This document shows, piece after piece, positions 24,513 through 34,350 of a stretch of 53,754 nt of DNA (positions are counted from its first letter, which is position 1; every line of letters starts with the position of its first letter). The notes beneath the pieces were generated by a model, which was given only the letters and a program-made list of their open reading frames with translations, was not told the DNA's origin and did no database searches. Both the position numbers and the translations under genes were made by a program. The DNA is from an uncultured Burkholderiales bacterium (lineage in GTDB: Bacteria > Pseudomonadota > Gammaproteobacteria > Burkholderiales > Burkholderiaceae_C), in assembly GCA_903822825.1 (NCBI GenBank), contig CAIJQQ010000052.1, positions 1-53,754 of the forward strand. The letters run 5' to 3'.

Positions 24513-26159
24513 TCAAGCGTCAATGGCCGAGGCCGATCCGGCCAACTTGCGCAGCTCAAATTTCTGGATCTTGCCCGTGCTGGTTTTGGGCAACTCGCCA
24601 AAAACCACGGCGCGAGGCACCTTGAAGCCCGCCAGGTGCAGTTTGCAGTGCGCCACGATGGCTTCGGCTGTGGTGCTGGCCCCAGCCTTGAGTTCCACAA
24701 ACGCACAAGGCGTCTCTCCCCAGCGCGCATCGGGCTTGGCCACCACGGCAGCAGCCAGCACATCCGGGTGACGGTAGAGCACGTCTTCGACCTCGATCGA
24801 CGAGATGTTCTCACCGCCCGAAATGATGATGTCCTTGCTGCGGTCCTTGATTTTGATGTAGCCGTCCGGGTACTGCACCGCCAAATCACCGCTGTGGAAC
24901 CAGCCTCCAGCAAAGGCCTCTTGCGTGGCCTTTGGGTTTTTCAGGTAGCCCTTCATGGCGATGTTGCCCCTGAACATGATCTCGCCCATGGTCTCGCCGT
25001 CCAGCGGCACGGGCAGCATCGTCTCCGGGTCGAGCACCCGCACATCGCACTCGAGGTGGTAACGCACGCCCTGGCGGGCGTTCAGCCGCGCCCGATCGCC
25101 AATCGGCAGCGCATCCCAATCCGCGTGCTTGGCGCAGACCGTGGCCGGTCCATACACCTCGGTCAGGCCATACACATGGGTCAAGTCAAAACCCATTTGC
25201 TCCATGCCTTCAATCATCTGTGCAGGCGGTGCTGCCCCTGCCACCATGGCCTTGACGCCTGCAGGCACGCCCTCTTTCATGCGCTCTGGGGCGTTGACCA
25301 GCAGGCCATGCACGATGGGCGCGCCACAGTAGTGCGTCACGCCGTGCTGGCGGATCGCGTCGAACACCGCCTGAGGCTCCACACGGCGCAGGCACACGTT
25401 CACGGCCGCACGCGCCGCCACCGTCCACGGAAAACACCAGCCATTGCAGTGAAACATGGGCAGAGTCCACAAATACACCGCGTGCTTGGGCATGTCCCAC
25501 TCCAGCACGTTCGAGATGGCATTGGTCGCGGCCCCCCGGTGGTGGTAGACCACACCCTTGGGGTTACCCGTCGTGCCACTGGTGTAGTTGAGCGCAATCG
25601 CGTCCCATTCGTCTGCAGGCAACTCCCAAGCGAACTGCGGGTCGCCTCCGGCCAAAAAATCTTCGTAGCTGACCATGCCGAGCTTTTCACTGGGGCCGCT
25701 GTAGAGGGCGTCTTCCACGTCGATCAAAAGCAATGGCGTTTTGGACTGGCGCAGGGCAAGGGCTTTTTTCAGCGTGCCTGAGAACTCCGGGTCCACTATC
25801 ACTGCCTTGGCCTCGCCGTGGTCCAGCATGAAAGCGATGGTTTCCGGGTCGAGTCTGGTGTTGAGGGCGTTGAGCACCGCACCCGCCATCGGAATGCCGA
25901 AATGCGCCTCCACCATGGGTGGGGTATTGGGCAGCATCACGGCTACCGTGGCGTTCTTGCCAATGCCTGCCTGCGCCAACGCACTGGCCAACTGGCGGCA
26001 ACGGCGGTAGGTGGTGGCCCAGTCCTGACGCAGCTCACCGTGGACCACCGCCAAACGCTGGGGATACACCTCGGCCGATCGCTCGATGAAGGACAACGGC
26101 GACATGGGCGCATGGTTGGCGGGCGTCTTGGGCAAATCCTGGTCGTAAATGCTGGTCAC
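24513..26159 (-). CDS. Acyl-CoA synthetase (AMP-forming), AlkK-like
   Basis: Activates a fatty or other organic acid to its CoA thioester through an acyl-AMP. It has 548 residues. AMP-binding core motif YTSGTTGNPKGVVYHH, then TLPMFHCNGWCFPW, VYGLTEVYGPATVC, and the hinge DRSKDIIISGGENISSIEVE. The catalytic Lys is in LPKTSTGKIQKFELRKLAG near the C-terminus. The pattern is closest to medium-chain AlkK-type enzymes; chain length is not settled by sequence. GAGGAG lies 6 bases before the ATG. It is divergent from dnaG. Confidence 0.94.
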   Translation of the reverse strand: MTSIYDQDLPKTPANHAPMSPLSFIERSAEVYPQRLAVVHGELRQDWATTYRRCRQLASALAQAGIGKNATVAVMLPNTPPMVEAHFGIPMAGAVLNALNTRLDPETIAFMLDHGEAKAVIVDPEFSGTLKKALALRQSKTPLLLIDVEDALYSGPSEKLGMVSYEDFLAGGDPQFAWELPADEWDAIALNYTSGTTGNPKGVVYHHRGAATNAISNVLEWDMPKHAVYLWTLPMFHCNGWCFPWTVAARAAVNVCLRRVEPQAVFDAIRQHGVTHYCGAPIVHGLLVNAPERMKEGVPAGVKAMVAGAAPPAQMIEGMEQMGFDLTHVYGLTEVYGPATVCAKHADWDALPIGDRARLNARQGVRYHLECDVRVLDPETMLPVPLDGETMGEIMFRGNIAMKGYLKNPKATQEAFAGGWFHSGDLAVQYPDGYIKIKDRSKDIIISGGENISSIEVEDVLYRHPDVLAAAVVAKPDARWGETPCAFVELKAGASTTAEAIVAHCKLHLAGFKVPRAVVFGELPKTSTGKIQKFELRKLAGSASAIDA

Positions 26160-26242
26160 GGTGTACTCCTCGGGTATTCAGACAGGTGTTAATGGCCCCA
26201 TTTCACTGCACGGGACTGACAGGAGGCTGAAGCCGGATGGGC

Positions 26243-26248
26243 GACAAT
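26243..26248 (+). promoter_or_regulatory. -10-like GACAAT five bases before dnaG ATG
   Basis: GACAAT-CAAGC-ATG. The only Shine-Dalgarno-like AGGAGG (26221-26226) is 27 bases before the dnaG start, too far to use, and is instead 10 bases before an out-of-frame ATG at 26237. CTGACA (26216-26221) is -35-like but 21 bp from the hexamer. A leaderless or weakly translated dnaG mRNA is suggested. Confidence 0.35.
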
Positions 26249-26253
26249 CAAGC

Positions 26254-28212
26254 ATGGCAATCCCCCAGTCATTCTTGCAGGAACTGCTCAACCGTGTCGA
26301 CGTGGTCGAGGTGGTGGGCAAGTACGTCCAGCTCAAGAAGGGCGGCGCCAACTTCATGGGCCTGTGCCCCTTCCATGGCGAAAAATCCCCCAGCTTCAGC
26401 GTCAGCCCCACCAAGCAGTTTTTCCACTGCTTTGGCTGTGGCAAAAATGGCAATGCCATAGGCTTCTTGATGGAGCACTCGGGCATGACCTTCATCGAAG
26501 CCGTCAAGGACTTGGCCCAACAAGTGGGCATGCAGGTGCCCGAGGAGCAGCAGTCCCCCGAAGACCGCGCCAAAGCGGCCGCCGCCAAGGCCAAGCAAGA
26601 CAGCCTGACCGACGTGCTCGAAAAAGCCGGCGAGTCTTACCGAGAACACCTCAAGACCAGCCCCAAGGCCATCGCCTACCTCAAGGGCCGAGGCCTGTCG
26701 GGCCAGATCGCCAAGCGCTTTGGTCTGGGGTACGCCCCCGAAGGCTGGCGCTCGCTGGCCAGCGTCTTTCCGGAGTACGACAACCCGCTGCTGGCCGAAT
26801 CGGGTCTGGTGATCGTCAACGAAGAAGACGACAAACGCTACGACCGCTTTCGCGACCGCGTCATGTTCCCGATCCGCAACATCAAAGGCGAGTGCATCGG
26901 CTTTGGCGGGCGCGTGATCGGCGACGGCACGCCCAAATACCTGAACTCGCCCGAAACCCCGGTCTTCCACAAAGGCCGCGAGTTGTACGGCCTGTACGAA
27001 GCCCGCGAGGCGCTGCACAGCGCAGGCTATGTGCTGGTCACCGAAGGCTATATGGACGTGGTGGCGCTGGCCCAGCTGGGCTTTGCCAACGCAGTGGCCA
27101 CCTTGGGCACGGCCTGCACGCCCGACCATGTGCAAAAGCTGTTCCGCTTCACCGACGCGGTGGTGTTCAGCTTTGACGGAGATGGTGCAGGCCGCCGCGC
27201 GGCCCGCAAAGCGCTCGACGGCGCCCTGCCCTATGCCACCGATGTGCGCAGCATCAAGTTTTTGTTTTTGCCCGCCGAGCACGACCCCGACAGCTACGTG
27301 CGCGAGTTTGGCCAAGAGGCTTTCGCCGAGCAAATCAAGCAGGCCATGCCGCTGTCGCGCTTTTTGATCGAGGCCGCCAGTGTCGACTGCGAGCTGCACA
27401 CCGCCGAAGGGCGCGCCCGCCTGTCCAGCCAAGCCCGTCCGCTGTGGCAGCTGCTGCCCGACGGCGCGCTCAAGCAGCAATTGCTGGCCGAGTTGGCTCA
27501 ACTGATCCAACTCGAAACCGCCGGACTCGAAAAGCTCTGGGGCCAACAAGCGGCCAGCGACCAGCGCTTTGCACCCGCTGCGTCGCCCGCAGCGGCAGCG
27601 TCGGCAGCGACCCGGCAGGCTGCGCCGCCCCAGGAATATGCCAGCTATGGCGCAGCCAGCCAGCCCACCAAAAGCTGGCCGCGCAAATACGAAAAAGGCT
27701 CGGGCAACAGCCGCTGGCCCAAGACCGCGCCGCCACCCTACACCGGACCCCGCACACAACCGGCCAGCCGCGCCGACCACGCTGCACGCCTGCTGCTGGG
27801 CAACATGGCCTTGTGGGAATCGCTGGCGGGTGAGGATCAAGCCATGCTGTGCGAGCTGCCCATGCCCCACGGCATGCTGTTCGCCTGGATGGAGTCGCAG
27901 TTCCACGAACACGGCCCGCTGGGCTGGTCAGCGCTCAAAGCAGAAATGCAGGGCCAACTCTTTGCCGAACAGGCCGAGCGCTGGATGGGGCAGCATGGCG
28001 TGGGTGCAGGCGACGACCCCACACCGCCTGAGCCGCAAGAGGCGCGGCAAGAGCTGCGGGGTTTGCTGAATTTGTTGCTGATTGACCGGCTGCAGCAACT
28101 CAAGAACGACGCTTTGGCCCAGCACCAAAGTGGCTTGGACCCAGACGCCCTGCAACGCTACAGCAGCCTGGACAAGCGCTGGCGCGAACTCAAAAGCGCG
28201 GCGGCCTTGTAA
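26254..28212 (+). CDS. dnaG: DNA primase
   Basis: Makes RNA primers for replication. It has 652 residues from the ATG at 26254, matching the family start MAIPQSFLQELLNRVDVVEV. The CHC2 zinc motif is in LCPFHGEKSPSFSV and FFHCFGCGKNGNAIGFL. The Toprim catalytic Glu is in VTEGYMDVVALAQLG and the Asp pair in FSFDGDGAGRRAARKAL. An Ala/Pro-rich linker (about 440-510) leads to the C-terminal helicase-binding domain. The classic rpsU-dnaG-rpoD operon is not present: neither rpsU nor rpoD flanks it, and cysE converges 24 bases downstream. Confidence 0.97.
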   Translation: MAIPQSFLQELLNRVDVVEVVGKYVQLKKGGANFMGLCPFHGEKSPSFSVSPTKQFFHCFGCGKNGNAIGFLMEHSGMTFIEAVKDLAQQVGMQVPEEQQSPEDRAKAAAAKAKQDSLTDVLEKAGESYREHLKTSPKAIAYLKGRGLSGQIAKRFGLGYAPEGWRSLASVFPEYDNPLLAESGLVIVNEEDDKRYDRFRDRVMFPIRNIKGECIGFGGRVIGDGTPKYLNSPETPVFHKGRELYGLYEAREALHSAGYVLVTEGYMDVVALAQLGFANAVATLGTACTPDHVQKLFRFTDAVVFSFDGDGAGRRAARKALDGALPYATDVRSIKFLFLPAEHDPDSYVREFGQEAFAEQIKQAMPLSRFLIEAASVDCELHTAEGRARLSSQARPLWQLLPDGALKQQLLAELAQLIQLETAGLEKLWGQQAASDQRFAPAASPAAAASAATRQAAPPQEYASYGAASQPTKSWPRKYEKGSGNSRWPKTAPPPYTGPRTQPASRADHAARLLLGNMALWESLAGEDQAMLCELPMPHGMLFAWMESQFHEHGPLGWSALKAEMQGQLFAEQAERWMGQHGVGAGDDPTPPEPQEARQELRGLLNLLLIDRLQQLKNDALAQHQSGLDPDALQRYSSLDKRWRELKSAAAL

Positions 28213-28236
28213 GGCCAGCGGCGAGCACAGTGAACT

Positions 28237-29004
28237 TCACTTGCCCAGCAACTGGTTGAACTTGTCGGCCTCAAAGGTTTCGCTGCGGGCCGCATCACCC
28301 GGCATGGGCACTTGCTGCTGTGCGCACAGCAGCTCCACGGCTTTCCACAGCATCGCGATTTGATGTTCTTGCCCTGAAGCGTTGTCGATCAGTCCCCGCA
28401 AGGCCTGGCTCACCGGGTCGTCTTCTTGGGTGATGCCATAGGCGTTGAACTTGCGCTCAACACCCGACACATCGGCACTCTCGCCCTCCTTAGACAGGAT
28501 GATGCGGGCCGGAATGCCGACCGCCGTGGCCCCGGCAGGCACGGGTTTGATGACCACCGCGTTGCTGCCGATCTTGGCGCCGTCGCCCACTTCAAAGCCG
28601 CCCAGCACCTTGGCGCCTGCGCTGACCACCACGTCCTTGCCCAGAGTGGGGTGACGTTTGGTGCCTTTGTAAAGCGATGTGCCCCCCAAAGTCACGCCTT
28701 GGTAAATGGTGCAGCCGTCGCCGATTTCGGCGGTCTCGCCCACCACCACGCCCATGGCGTGGTCAAAAAACACACGCTCACCGATCTTGGCGCCGGGGTG
28801 AATCTCAATGCCCGTCAACCAGCGCGAGATGTGCGAGATGAAGCGCCCCAGCCATTTGAGGCCGTGGTGCCAGCACCAGTGTGCCCGGCGGTGCAAGATC
28901 AAGGCATGCAAGCCCGGGTAGCAGGTGAGAACTTCCCAGGCGCTGCGGGCGGCCGGGTCACGTTCAAGGATGCACTGGATGTCGTCGTGAAGGCGGGAAA
29001 ACAT
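28237..29004 (-). CDS. cysE: Serine O-acetyltransferase
   Basis: Makes O-acetylserine from serine and acetyl-CoA, the first step of cysteine synthesis. It has 255 residues from ATG 29004; a TTG start three codons upstream is possible. The left-handed beta-helix has hexapeptide repeats from [20 protein letters not shown] through [20 protein letters not shown] to [20 protein letters not shown]. The catalytic His residues lie in the [12 protein letters not shown] segment and in [10 protein letters not shown]. The C-terminal tail after the helix is longer than in minimal forms. It lies 22 bases after trmJ on the same strand, so the two are probably co-transcribed. Confidence 0.96.
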   Translation of the reverse strand: MFSRLHDDIQCILERDPAARSAWEVLTCYPGLHALILHRRAHWCWHHGLKWLGRFISHISRWLTGIEIHPGAKIGERVFFDHAMGVVVGETAEIGDGCTIYQGVTLGGTSLYKGTKRHPTLGKDVVVSAGAKVLGGFEVGDGAKIGSNAVVIKPVPAGATAVGIPARIILSKEGESADVSGVERKFNAYGITQEDDPVSQALRGLIDNASGQEHQIAMLWKAVELLCAQQQVPMPGDAARSETFEADKFNQLLGK

Positions 29005-29026
29005 AGGCCTCAAGTCTATCGCTTGC

Positions 29027-29767
29027 TCAATGCCCTTGTTGGGCTCGGCGGGCAGCTTCCATCATGGCCTTGGCCAACCCACGCAAGATGTGGATTTCTT
29101 CGGGCTGCAGATCGGCCCGGTTGAACAATTGGTTCAGCCGGGGCATCAATTTTTTGGGGGCCGCCGGGTCCAGAAAACCGATCTCGGTCAGCGCCTGCTC
29201 CCAGTGCCTCAGCATGCCCGCCAGCTGTTGGGCATCGGCTTTGGCAGAAGGTGCCGCCTCAGGCTGGGCCGCAAAGCCGCCCAGTGCCATGCGCCAATCA
29301 TAGGCAATCACCTGGATGGCCGAGCCCAGGTTGAGCGAGCCAAACGTGGGGTTGGTCGGGATCGAGAGCGCCACATGGCAGCGGTACACGTCCTCGTTTT
29401 TCATGCCGTAGCGCTCGGAGCCAAACAAAAAGGCCACCGACTGCTCGGGTGCACCGGGCCGGGTCAGCTCGGCAAAGTGCTCGCGAGGTGAACGGGTGGG
29501 CGGGCCAAAGTCGCGCGGCGTCATGGCTGTGGCGCACAAATGGGTCACGCCGTCGAGGGCTTCGTCGAGCGTCTCGACCACGCGGGCCTTGGCCAGCACA
29601 TCGTTGGCACCACTGGCGCGCTGGATGGTTTCTTCCTTGCGCAGCACGTTGGCCCAGCGTGGCTTGACCAGCACCAGCTCATCAAAGCCCATGACTTTCA
29701 TGGCCCGGGCAGCAGCGCCCACATTGCCCGCATGGCTGGTTTCGATCAGGATGAATCGGGTTCTCAT
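29027..29767 (-). CDS. trmJ: tRNA (cytidine/uridine-2'-O)-methyltransferase TrmJ
   Basis: SPOUT-class enzyme that methylates the ribose of position 32 in certain tRNAs. It has 246 residues from the ATG at 29767 ([20 protein letters not shown]). The knot motifs are [38 protein letters not shown] and [20 protein letters not shown]. The frame is open upstream to 29896, but that extension lacks homology and passes through GACAAT six bases before the chosen ATG. It is divergent from suhB and followed by cysE. Confidence 0.93.
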   Translation of the reverse strand: MRTRFILIETSHAGNVGAAARAMKVMGFDELVLVKPRWANVLRKEETIQRASGANDVLAKARVVETLDEALDGVTHLCATAMTPRDFGPPTRSPREHFAELTRPGAPEQSVAFLFGSERYGMKNEDVYRCHVALSIPTNPTFGSLNLGSAIQVIAYDWRMALGGFAAQPEAAPSAKADAQQLAGMLRHWEQALTEIGFLDPAAPKKLMPRLNQLFNRADLQPEEIHILRGLAKAMMEAARRAQQGH

Positions 29768-29773
29768 GCCCCG

Positions 29774-29779
29774 ATTGTC
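29774..29779 (-). promoter_or_regulatory. -10-like GACAAT six bases before trmJ ATG
   Basis: On the coding strand GACAAT-CGGGGC-ATG, the same arrangement as at dnaX, dnaG and glnS. No Shine-Dalgarno is seen. Confidence 0.35.
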
Positions 29780-29843
29780 CATGCTGGCACGGCATGAACA
29801 GAACATCCAGCGCTGTCTCATGAAGCCAAAATGACTGGGACAG

Positions 29844-29869
29844 CCATTTTTCGTGAGAAAATGGATTTT
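29844..29869 (+). other. Hairpin followed by ATTTTT in the suhB upstream region
   Basis: CCATTTT (29844-29850), loop TCGTGAG, AAAATGG (29858-29864), then ATTTTT. The shape is that of a weak intrinsic terminator, 48 bases before suhB. It could attenuate read-through from upstream or be part of the suhB leader. Its AT-rich stem stands out from its surroundings. Confidence 0.35.
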
Positions 29870-29916
29870 TAGCCGTCGCGATCGTGCGCAGGTCATCTCA
29901 GTTCTTCACACAATCC

Positions 29917-30828
29917 ATGTCGTCCAATCTCCACCCCATGCTCAACGTGGCCATCAAGGCTGCGCGCGCCGCTGGCGCCATCATCAACCGCGCCGCGCTC
30001 GACGTTGAAGCGGTTCGCATCTCGCAAAAGCAGGTCAACGACTTCGTCACCGAAGTTGACCACGCCAGCGAAAAAATCATCATTGAGACCTTGCTGACCG
30101 CCTACCCTGACCACGGCATCCTGGCAGAAGAGTCCGGTCGCGAATTCGGCAACCCGCTCGCTGACCACATCTGGATCATCGACCCCCTGGACGGCACCAC
30201 CAACTTCATCCACGGCTTCCCTGTTTATTGCGTGAGCATTGCCTTGCAAGTGCGCGGCAAGATCGAACAAGCCGTCATTTACGACCCCACCCGCAACGAC
30301 TTGTTCACCGCCACCAAAGGCCGTGGCGCGTTCATGAACGACCGCCGCTTGCGCGTGAGCAAGCGCATTCGCCTGCCTGAGTGCCTGATCTCTACAGGCT
30401 TCCCTTTCCGCAAGGGCGACAACTTCAACCAGTACCTGCGCATGATGGGCGAAGTGATGCAACGCACTGCAGGCTTGCGCCGCCCGGGCGCTGCGGCCCT
30501 GGATCTGGCCTATGTGGCTGCAGGCTTCACCGATGGTTTCTTTGAAACTGGCCTGTCCCCTTGGGACGTGGCCGCAGGATCGCTGTTGGTGACCGAAGCG
30601 GGTGGCCTGGTGGGCAACTTCACGGGCGACGCCGACTTTCTTGAGCAAAAAGAATGCTTGGCCGCAGCGCCGCGCATTTATGGCCAACTGGTGCCCCTGC
30701 TGCACAAGTACAGCAAGTTCGCGGGTGCGGGCGACAAAGCCGCTGTCCGTGAAGCCGCCCAAGCCTTGGACGAGCCAGCCGCGTCCGAAGCCGCCGCTGA
30801 CACAAGCAACGAAGACGCCCCTTTCTGA
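29917..30828 (+). CDS. suhB: Inositol monophosphatase family protein (SuhB)
   Basis: Mg-dependent phosphatase; in E. coli SuhB also joins the rRNA antitermination complex. It has 303 residues from ATG 29917 ([20 protein letters not shown]). Metal and phosphate motifs are complete: [30 protein letters not shown] and [18 protein letters not shown]. The last 40 residues are an Ala/Glu-rich tail absent from the E. coli protein (267 residues). It lies two bases before mutS, so the two form an operon. Confidence 0.94.
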   Translation: MSSNLHPMLNVAIKAARAAGAIINRAALDVEAVRISQKQVNDFVTEVDHASEKIIIETLLTAYPDHGILAEESGREFGNPLADHIWIIDPLDGTTNFIHGFPVYCVSIALQVRGKIEQAVIYDPTRNDLFTATKGRGAFMNDRRLRVSKRIRLPECLISTGFPFRKGDNFNQYLRMMGEVMQRTAGLRRPGAAALDLAYVAAGFTDGFFETGLSPWDVAAGSLLVTEAGGLVGNFTGDADFLEQKECLAAAPRIYGQLVPLLHKYSKFAGAGDKAAVREAAQALDEPAASEAAADTSNEDAPF

Positions 30829-30830
30829 AC

Positions 30831-33455
30831 ATGAAAGAAGCGCCCGACCTGAGCGCCCACACCCCCATGATGGCCCAGTACCTGGGCATCAAGGCGGAGT
30901 TCCCTGACACCCTCGTGTTCTACCGCATGGGCGACTTTTACGAGTTGTTCTTTGCCGACGCCGAAAAAGCCGCAGGCCTGCTCGACATCACCTTGACGCG
31001 CCGAGGCCAATCCGCAGGCCAGCCCGTGCTCATGGCAGGCGTGCCCTTCCATGCCGTCGAAAACTACTTGGCCCGGTTGATCAAACTGGGCGAGTCGGTT
31101 GCCATTTGTGAGCAAGTCGGCGATGTCGCCACGTCCAAAGGCCCGGTCGAGCGCAAAGTCGTGCGTGTGGTGACCCCCGGCACCCTCACTGACACCGAAC
31201 TGCTGTCAGACAAAAGCGAAGCCATTTTGCTGGCCGTGCACCAGGCACCCAAGGCGCGCTGCGGCATGGCTTGGCTGAGCGTCACACAAGGCGTGGTGCA
31301 CCTGGCCGAATGCGCGCAGGACGAGCTGGCCGATTGGATCGACCGCATTGGCCCCAGCGAATTGCTGGCCAGCGCGGGCATGACACAAAGCTTCGAGCAG
31401 CGCCTGAACGGCATCCGTCAGCAGCACCGGGGCAAAGGTCTGTCGCTGGCCTTGCGCCCAGACTTCCAGTTCGACGCAGGCCTTGGCCAGCGCAAGCTGC
31501 TGGAACAAATGCAAGCCGCCAGTCTGGCCGCCTGGAGCGCCGACACCCTGCACGACGCCCACGCCGCCGCCGCTGCGCTGCTGACCTATGCCGAACACAC
31601 CCAGGGCCGCAGCCTGCCGCACGTGCAAAGCATCCGCGTGCAGCGCTCGGACACTTTGATCGACCTGCCCGCGACCACGCGCCGCAACCTCGAACTTGTG
31701 CAGACCCTGCGCGGCGAGGACTCACCCACGCTGTTCTCGCTGCTCGACACCTGCATGACCGGCATGGGCAGCCGCATGCTCAAAAGCTGGTTGCTGACAC
31801 CGCAGCGCACCCGTGACCAAGCGCAAGAGCGTCTGACCGCCATTGACCTGCTGCAGTCGAGCGGTCAGTGGAGCCGCTTGCGCGAGCAGTTCAAAGGCGC
31901 GAGCGACGTCGAGCGCATCACCGCCCGCATTGCACTGCGCCAGGTTCGCCCACGCGAGCTGGTGGCGCTGCGCCATGCGCTCGAACGTGCAGATGGCCTG
32001 GCGCGCACCTTGGCCACGCTGCAAGCTGAAAACGGCACCCTGTTGGCCCGACTTGCACGCTGGCTCACGCCCCCTGTGGGCTGCGCCCAGTTGCTCGCGC
32101 AGTCGGTGCTCGAAGAACCTGCTGCGCTGGTGCGCGACGGCGGCGTGATCGCCACGGGGCTGGACGCCGAACTCGACGAGCTGCGCGCCATCCAGACCAA
32201 CTGCGACAGCTTTTTGCTCGACCTTGAAACCCGCGAAAAAGCACGCACAGGCATTGCCAACCTGCGCGTGCAGTTCAACAAGGTGCACGGCTTTTACATC
32301 GAAGTCACGCAAGGCCAGCTCGACAAAGTGCCAGACGACTACCGCCGCCGCCAGACCCTCAAAAACGCCGAGCGCTTCATCACGCCCGAACTCAAAACCT
32401 TTGAAGACAAAGCCCTGTCTGCGCAAGAACGCGCCTTGGCCCGCGAGAAGTGGCTCTACGAAAGCCTGCTCGACCAGTTGCAGCCGCATGTGCCTGCACT
32501 CACGGGCCTGGCCCAAGCCATGGCCGGGCTGGATGCGCTGTGCACCTTGAGCGAGCGCGCCATCACCCTGAACTGGTGCGCCCCCGAGTTCAGCCGCGAG
32601 CCCTGCATCGACATCCGTGCGGGACGCCACCCGGTGGTCGAGGCGCGCCTGGCAGAGCTGTCGGGAGGCAGTTTCATTGCCAACAACACCGTCATGGGCC
32701 CACGCCAACGCATGCAGATCATCACCGGCCCCAACATGGGTGGCAAATCGACCTACATGCGCCAAGTGGCACTGATCGTGCTCTTGGCCAGCATCGGTAG
32801 CTATGTGCCCGCCAGCAGTTGCCGACTCGGCCCCATCGACGCGATCCACACCCGCATCGGCGCGGCCGACGACCTGGCCAACGCCCAATCGACCTTCATG
32901 CTGGAGATGACCGAAGCCGCCCAAATTTTGCACAGCGCCAGTGCCAACGCCCTGGTGCTGATGGACGAGATCGGGCGCGGCACCTCCACCTTTGACGGCC
33001 TGGCGCTGGCCAGCGGCATCGCCACCCAGTTGCACAACAAGACGCAATGTTTTGCGCTGTTTGCCACGCATTACTTTGAGCTGACCGAGTTCCCGGCCAC
33101 GCACACCGCGGCCGTCAACATGCACGTCAGTGCCGCCGAGTCTGGCCGCGACATCGTGTTCTTGCACGAACTGCAACCCGGCCCCGCCAACAAGAGCTAT
33201 GGCGTGCAGGTGGCGCGCCTGGCCGGCATGCCCGCGGCCGTACTGGGGCACGCACGCCACACCCTGAGTGCGCTCGAGTCGGGCGCTCAAGATGCCCGTG
33301 CACAAGTGGACCTGTTCGCGCCCCCCCCAGAAACCGAAGCAACTGGCCCCACCGCAGTCGAAGCCGCTTTGGCCCAGATCAACCCCGATGCATTGAGTCC
33401 CCGCGAGGCGCTCGATGCCCTGTATGCCTTGCAGCGCCTGCTGCCTAAAAATTAA
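30831..33455 (+). CDS. mutS: DNA mismatch repair protein MutS
   Basis: Recognises mismatches and starts repair. It has 874 residues. The N-terminal mismatch-binding domain has the Phe-x-Glu-like segment [20 protein letters not shown]. The ATPase domain has Walker [18 protein letters not shown] at about 632-648, Walker B with [20 protein letters not shown], and the ABC signature region upstream of it ([16 protein letters not shown]). The C-terminal helix-turn-helix dimer region ends with [11 protein letters not shown]. It lies 2 bases after suhB and 15 before the Anbu peptidase, which places the peptidase at the end of this transcript. Confidence 0.98.
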   Translation: MKEAPDLSAHTPMMAQYLGIKAEFPDTLVFYRMGDFYELFFADAEKAAGLLDITLTRRGQSAGQPVLMAGVPFHAVENYLARLIKLGESVAICEQVGDVATSKGPVERKVVRVVTPGTLTDTELLSDKSEAILLAVHQAPKARCGMAWLSVTQGVVHLAECAQDELADWIDRIGPSELLASAGMTQSFEQRLNGIRQQHRGKGLSLALRPDFQFDAGLGQRKLLEQMQAASLAAWSADTLHDAHAAAAALLTYAEHTQGRSLPHVQSIRVQRSDTLIDLPATTRRNLELVQTLRGEDSPTLFSLLDTCMTGMGSRMLKSWLLTPQRTRDQAQERLTAIDLLQSSGQWSRLREQFKGASDVERITARIALRQVRPRELVALRHALERADGLARTLATLQAENGTLLARLARWLTPPVGCAQLLAQSVLEEPAALVRDGGVIATGLDAELDELRAIQTNCDSFLLDLETREKARTGIANLRVQFNKVHGFYIEVTQGQLDKVPDDYRRRQTLKNAERFITPELKTFEDKALSAQERALAREKWLYESLLDQLQPHVPALTGLAQAMAGLDALCTLSERAITLNWCAPEFSREPCIDIRAGRHPVVEARLAELSGGSFIANNTVMGPRQRMQIITGPNMGGKSTYMRQVALIVLLASIGSYVPASSCRLGPIDAIHTRIGAADDLANAQSTFMLEMTEAAQILHSASANALVLMDEIGRGTSTFDGLALASGIATQLHNKTQCFALFATHYFELTEFPATHTAAVNMHVSAAESGRDIVFLHELQPGPANKSYGVQVARLAGMPAAVLGHARHTLSALESGAQDARAQVDLFAPPPETEATGPTAVEAALAQINPDALSPREALDALYALQRLLPKN

Positions 33456-33470
33456 CCCAAAGTTGAAGCC

Positions 33471-34298
33471 ATGACTTATTGCGTTGCCGTTAAAACCCGT
33501 GCCGGTCTGGTTTTCTTGTCAGATTCCCGCACCAATGCGGGCCTGGACCAGATCAGCACCTTCCGAAAAATGATCGTCTACGAAAAAGCGGGCGACCGCT
33601 TCATGACTTTGTTATCGGCAGGCAACCTGAGCATTTCGCAGTCGGTGCGCGAAGTGCTGCAGATCGAAAAACTGGTCGAACCCGGCCAGGACGAGCCGCT
33701 CACCATCTGGAACGCCAAGAGCATGTTCGACGCCACCCGCGTGCTGGGTGCGGCTGTGCGCCGCGTGTACGAGCGTGACGCGGCCGCCCTCAAGGCCTCG
33801 GGTGTCGAGTTCAACGTGTCCATGATTTTTGGTGGCCAGATCGGCAGCGAAGGCATGCGCCTGTTCCAAGTCTATTCACCCGGCAACTTCATCGAAGCCA
33901 CCGAGGAAACGCCCTATTTCCAAATCGGCGAATCCAAATACGGTAAGCCTGTTTTGGACCGCGTCATCACCCCCTTCACCCCGCTGGACGAAGCCGCCAA
34001 ATGCGCATTGGTGTCGATGGACTCCACCCTCAAATCCAACCTCTCGGTCGGCCTGCCACTGGACATGGTGGTCTACCAAGCAGGCAGCTTGCAAACCGAC
34101 CGCATCATGTGCATCGACGAGCACAACCCCTACTTCCAGATGCTGCGCAGCAGCTGGGGCAACAAGCTGCGCCAGATGTTTGACAGCATCGAAGACCCGA
34201 TGTGGCACGGCGGTGCCACCGAGGTCCCGCTCATGGTGCCGGCCACACGCAACGCTTTGCTCAAAAAGATCACCACACCCGACGAGAAGCTGATCTGA
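33471..34298 (+). CDS. Anbu proteasome-type NTN peptidase
   Basis: Bacterial proteasome-related beta-subunit ('ancestral beta subunit'), an NTN hydrolase that forms ring or helical assemblies; its substrates are not known. It has 275 residues. The N-terminus MTYCVAVKTRAGLVFLSDSR followed by TNAG is the family signature: removal of Met exposes Thr1, with Asp17 in LSDSRTNAG and Lys32 in STFRKM. No signal peptide is present, so it is cytoplasmic. There is no ATPase partner such as HslU, Mpa/ARC or ClpX in the window. It sits beside ATP-grasp, alpha-E and transglutaminase/DUF2126 genes, the conserved neighbourhood of Anbu. It follows mutS by 15 bases and converges with the alpha-E gene. Confidence 0.93.
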   Translation: MTYCVAVKTRAGLVFLSDSRTNAGLDQISTFRKMIVYEKAGDRFMTLLSAGNLSISQSVREVLQIEKLVEPGQDEPLTIWNAKSMFDATRVLGAAVRRVYERDAAALKASGVEFNVSMIFGGQIGSEGMRLFQVYSPGNFIEATEETPYFQIGESKYGKPVLDRVITPFTPLDEAAKCALVSMDSTLKSNLSVGLPLDMVVYQAGSLQTDRIMCIDEHNPYFQMLRSSWGNKLRQMFDSIEDPMWHGGATEVPLMVPATRNALLKKITTPDEKLI

Positions 34299-34314
34299 TC
34301 GGTGCTTGACGAGC

Positions 34315-34339
34315 GACCCCGGTCACGGACCGAGGGGTC
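34315..34339. terminator. Hairpin between convergent Anbu and alpha-E genes
   Basis: GACCCCGGTC (34315-34324) pairs with GACC-GA-GGGGTC (34328-34339) with a two-base bulge. No T tail; the strength is uncertain. Confidence 0.35.
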
Positions 34340-34350
34340 TGCGCCTGTGC

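Noticed and set aside
26237..26461. 74-codon frame overlapping dnaG, preceded by AGGAGG
   Set aside because: Translation (MGDNQAWQSPSHSC...) is a frame-shifted read of dnaG; kept only as a remark on translation control.
31722..33305. 527-codon minus-strand open frame
   Set aside because: Shadow of mutS, whose Walker motifs are on the plus strand.
33471..34298. HslV peptidase
   Set aside because: Length (275 rather than about 175), the MTYCVAVKTRAG start and absence of hslU point to Anbu instead.
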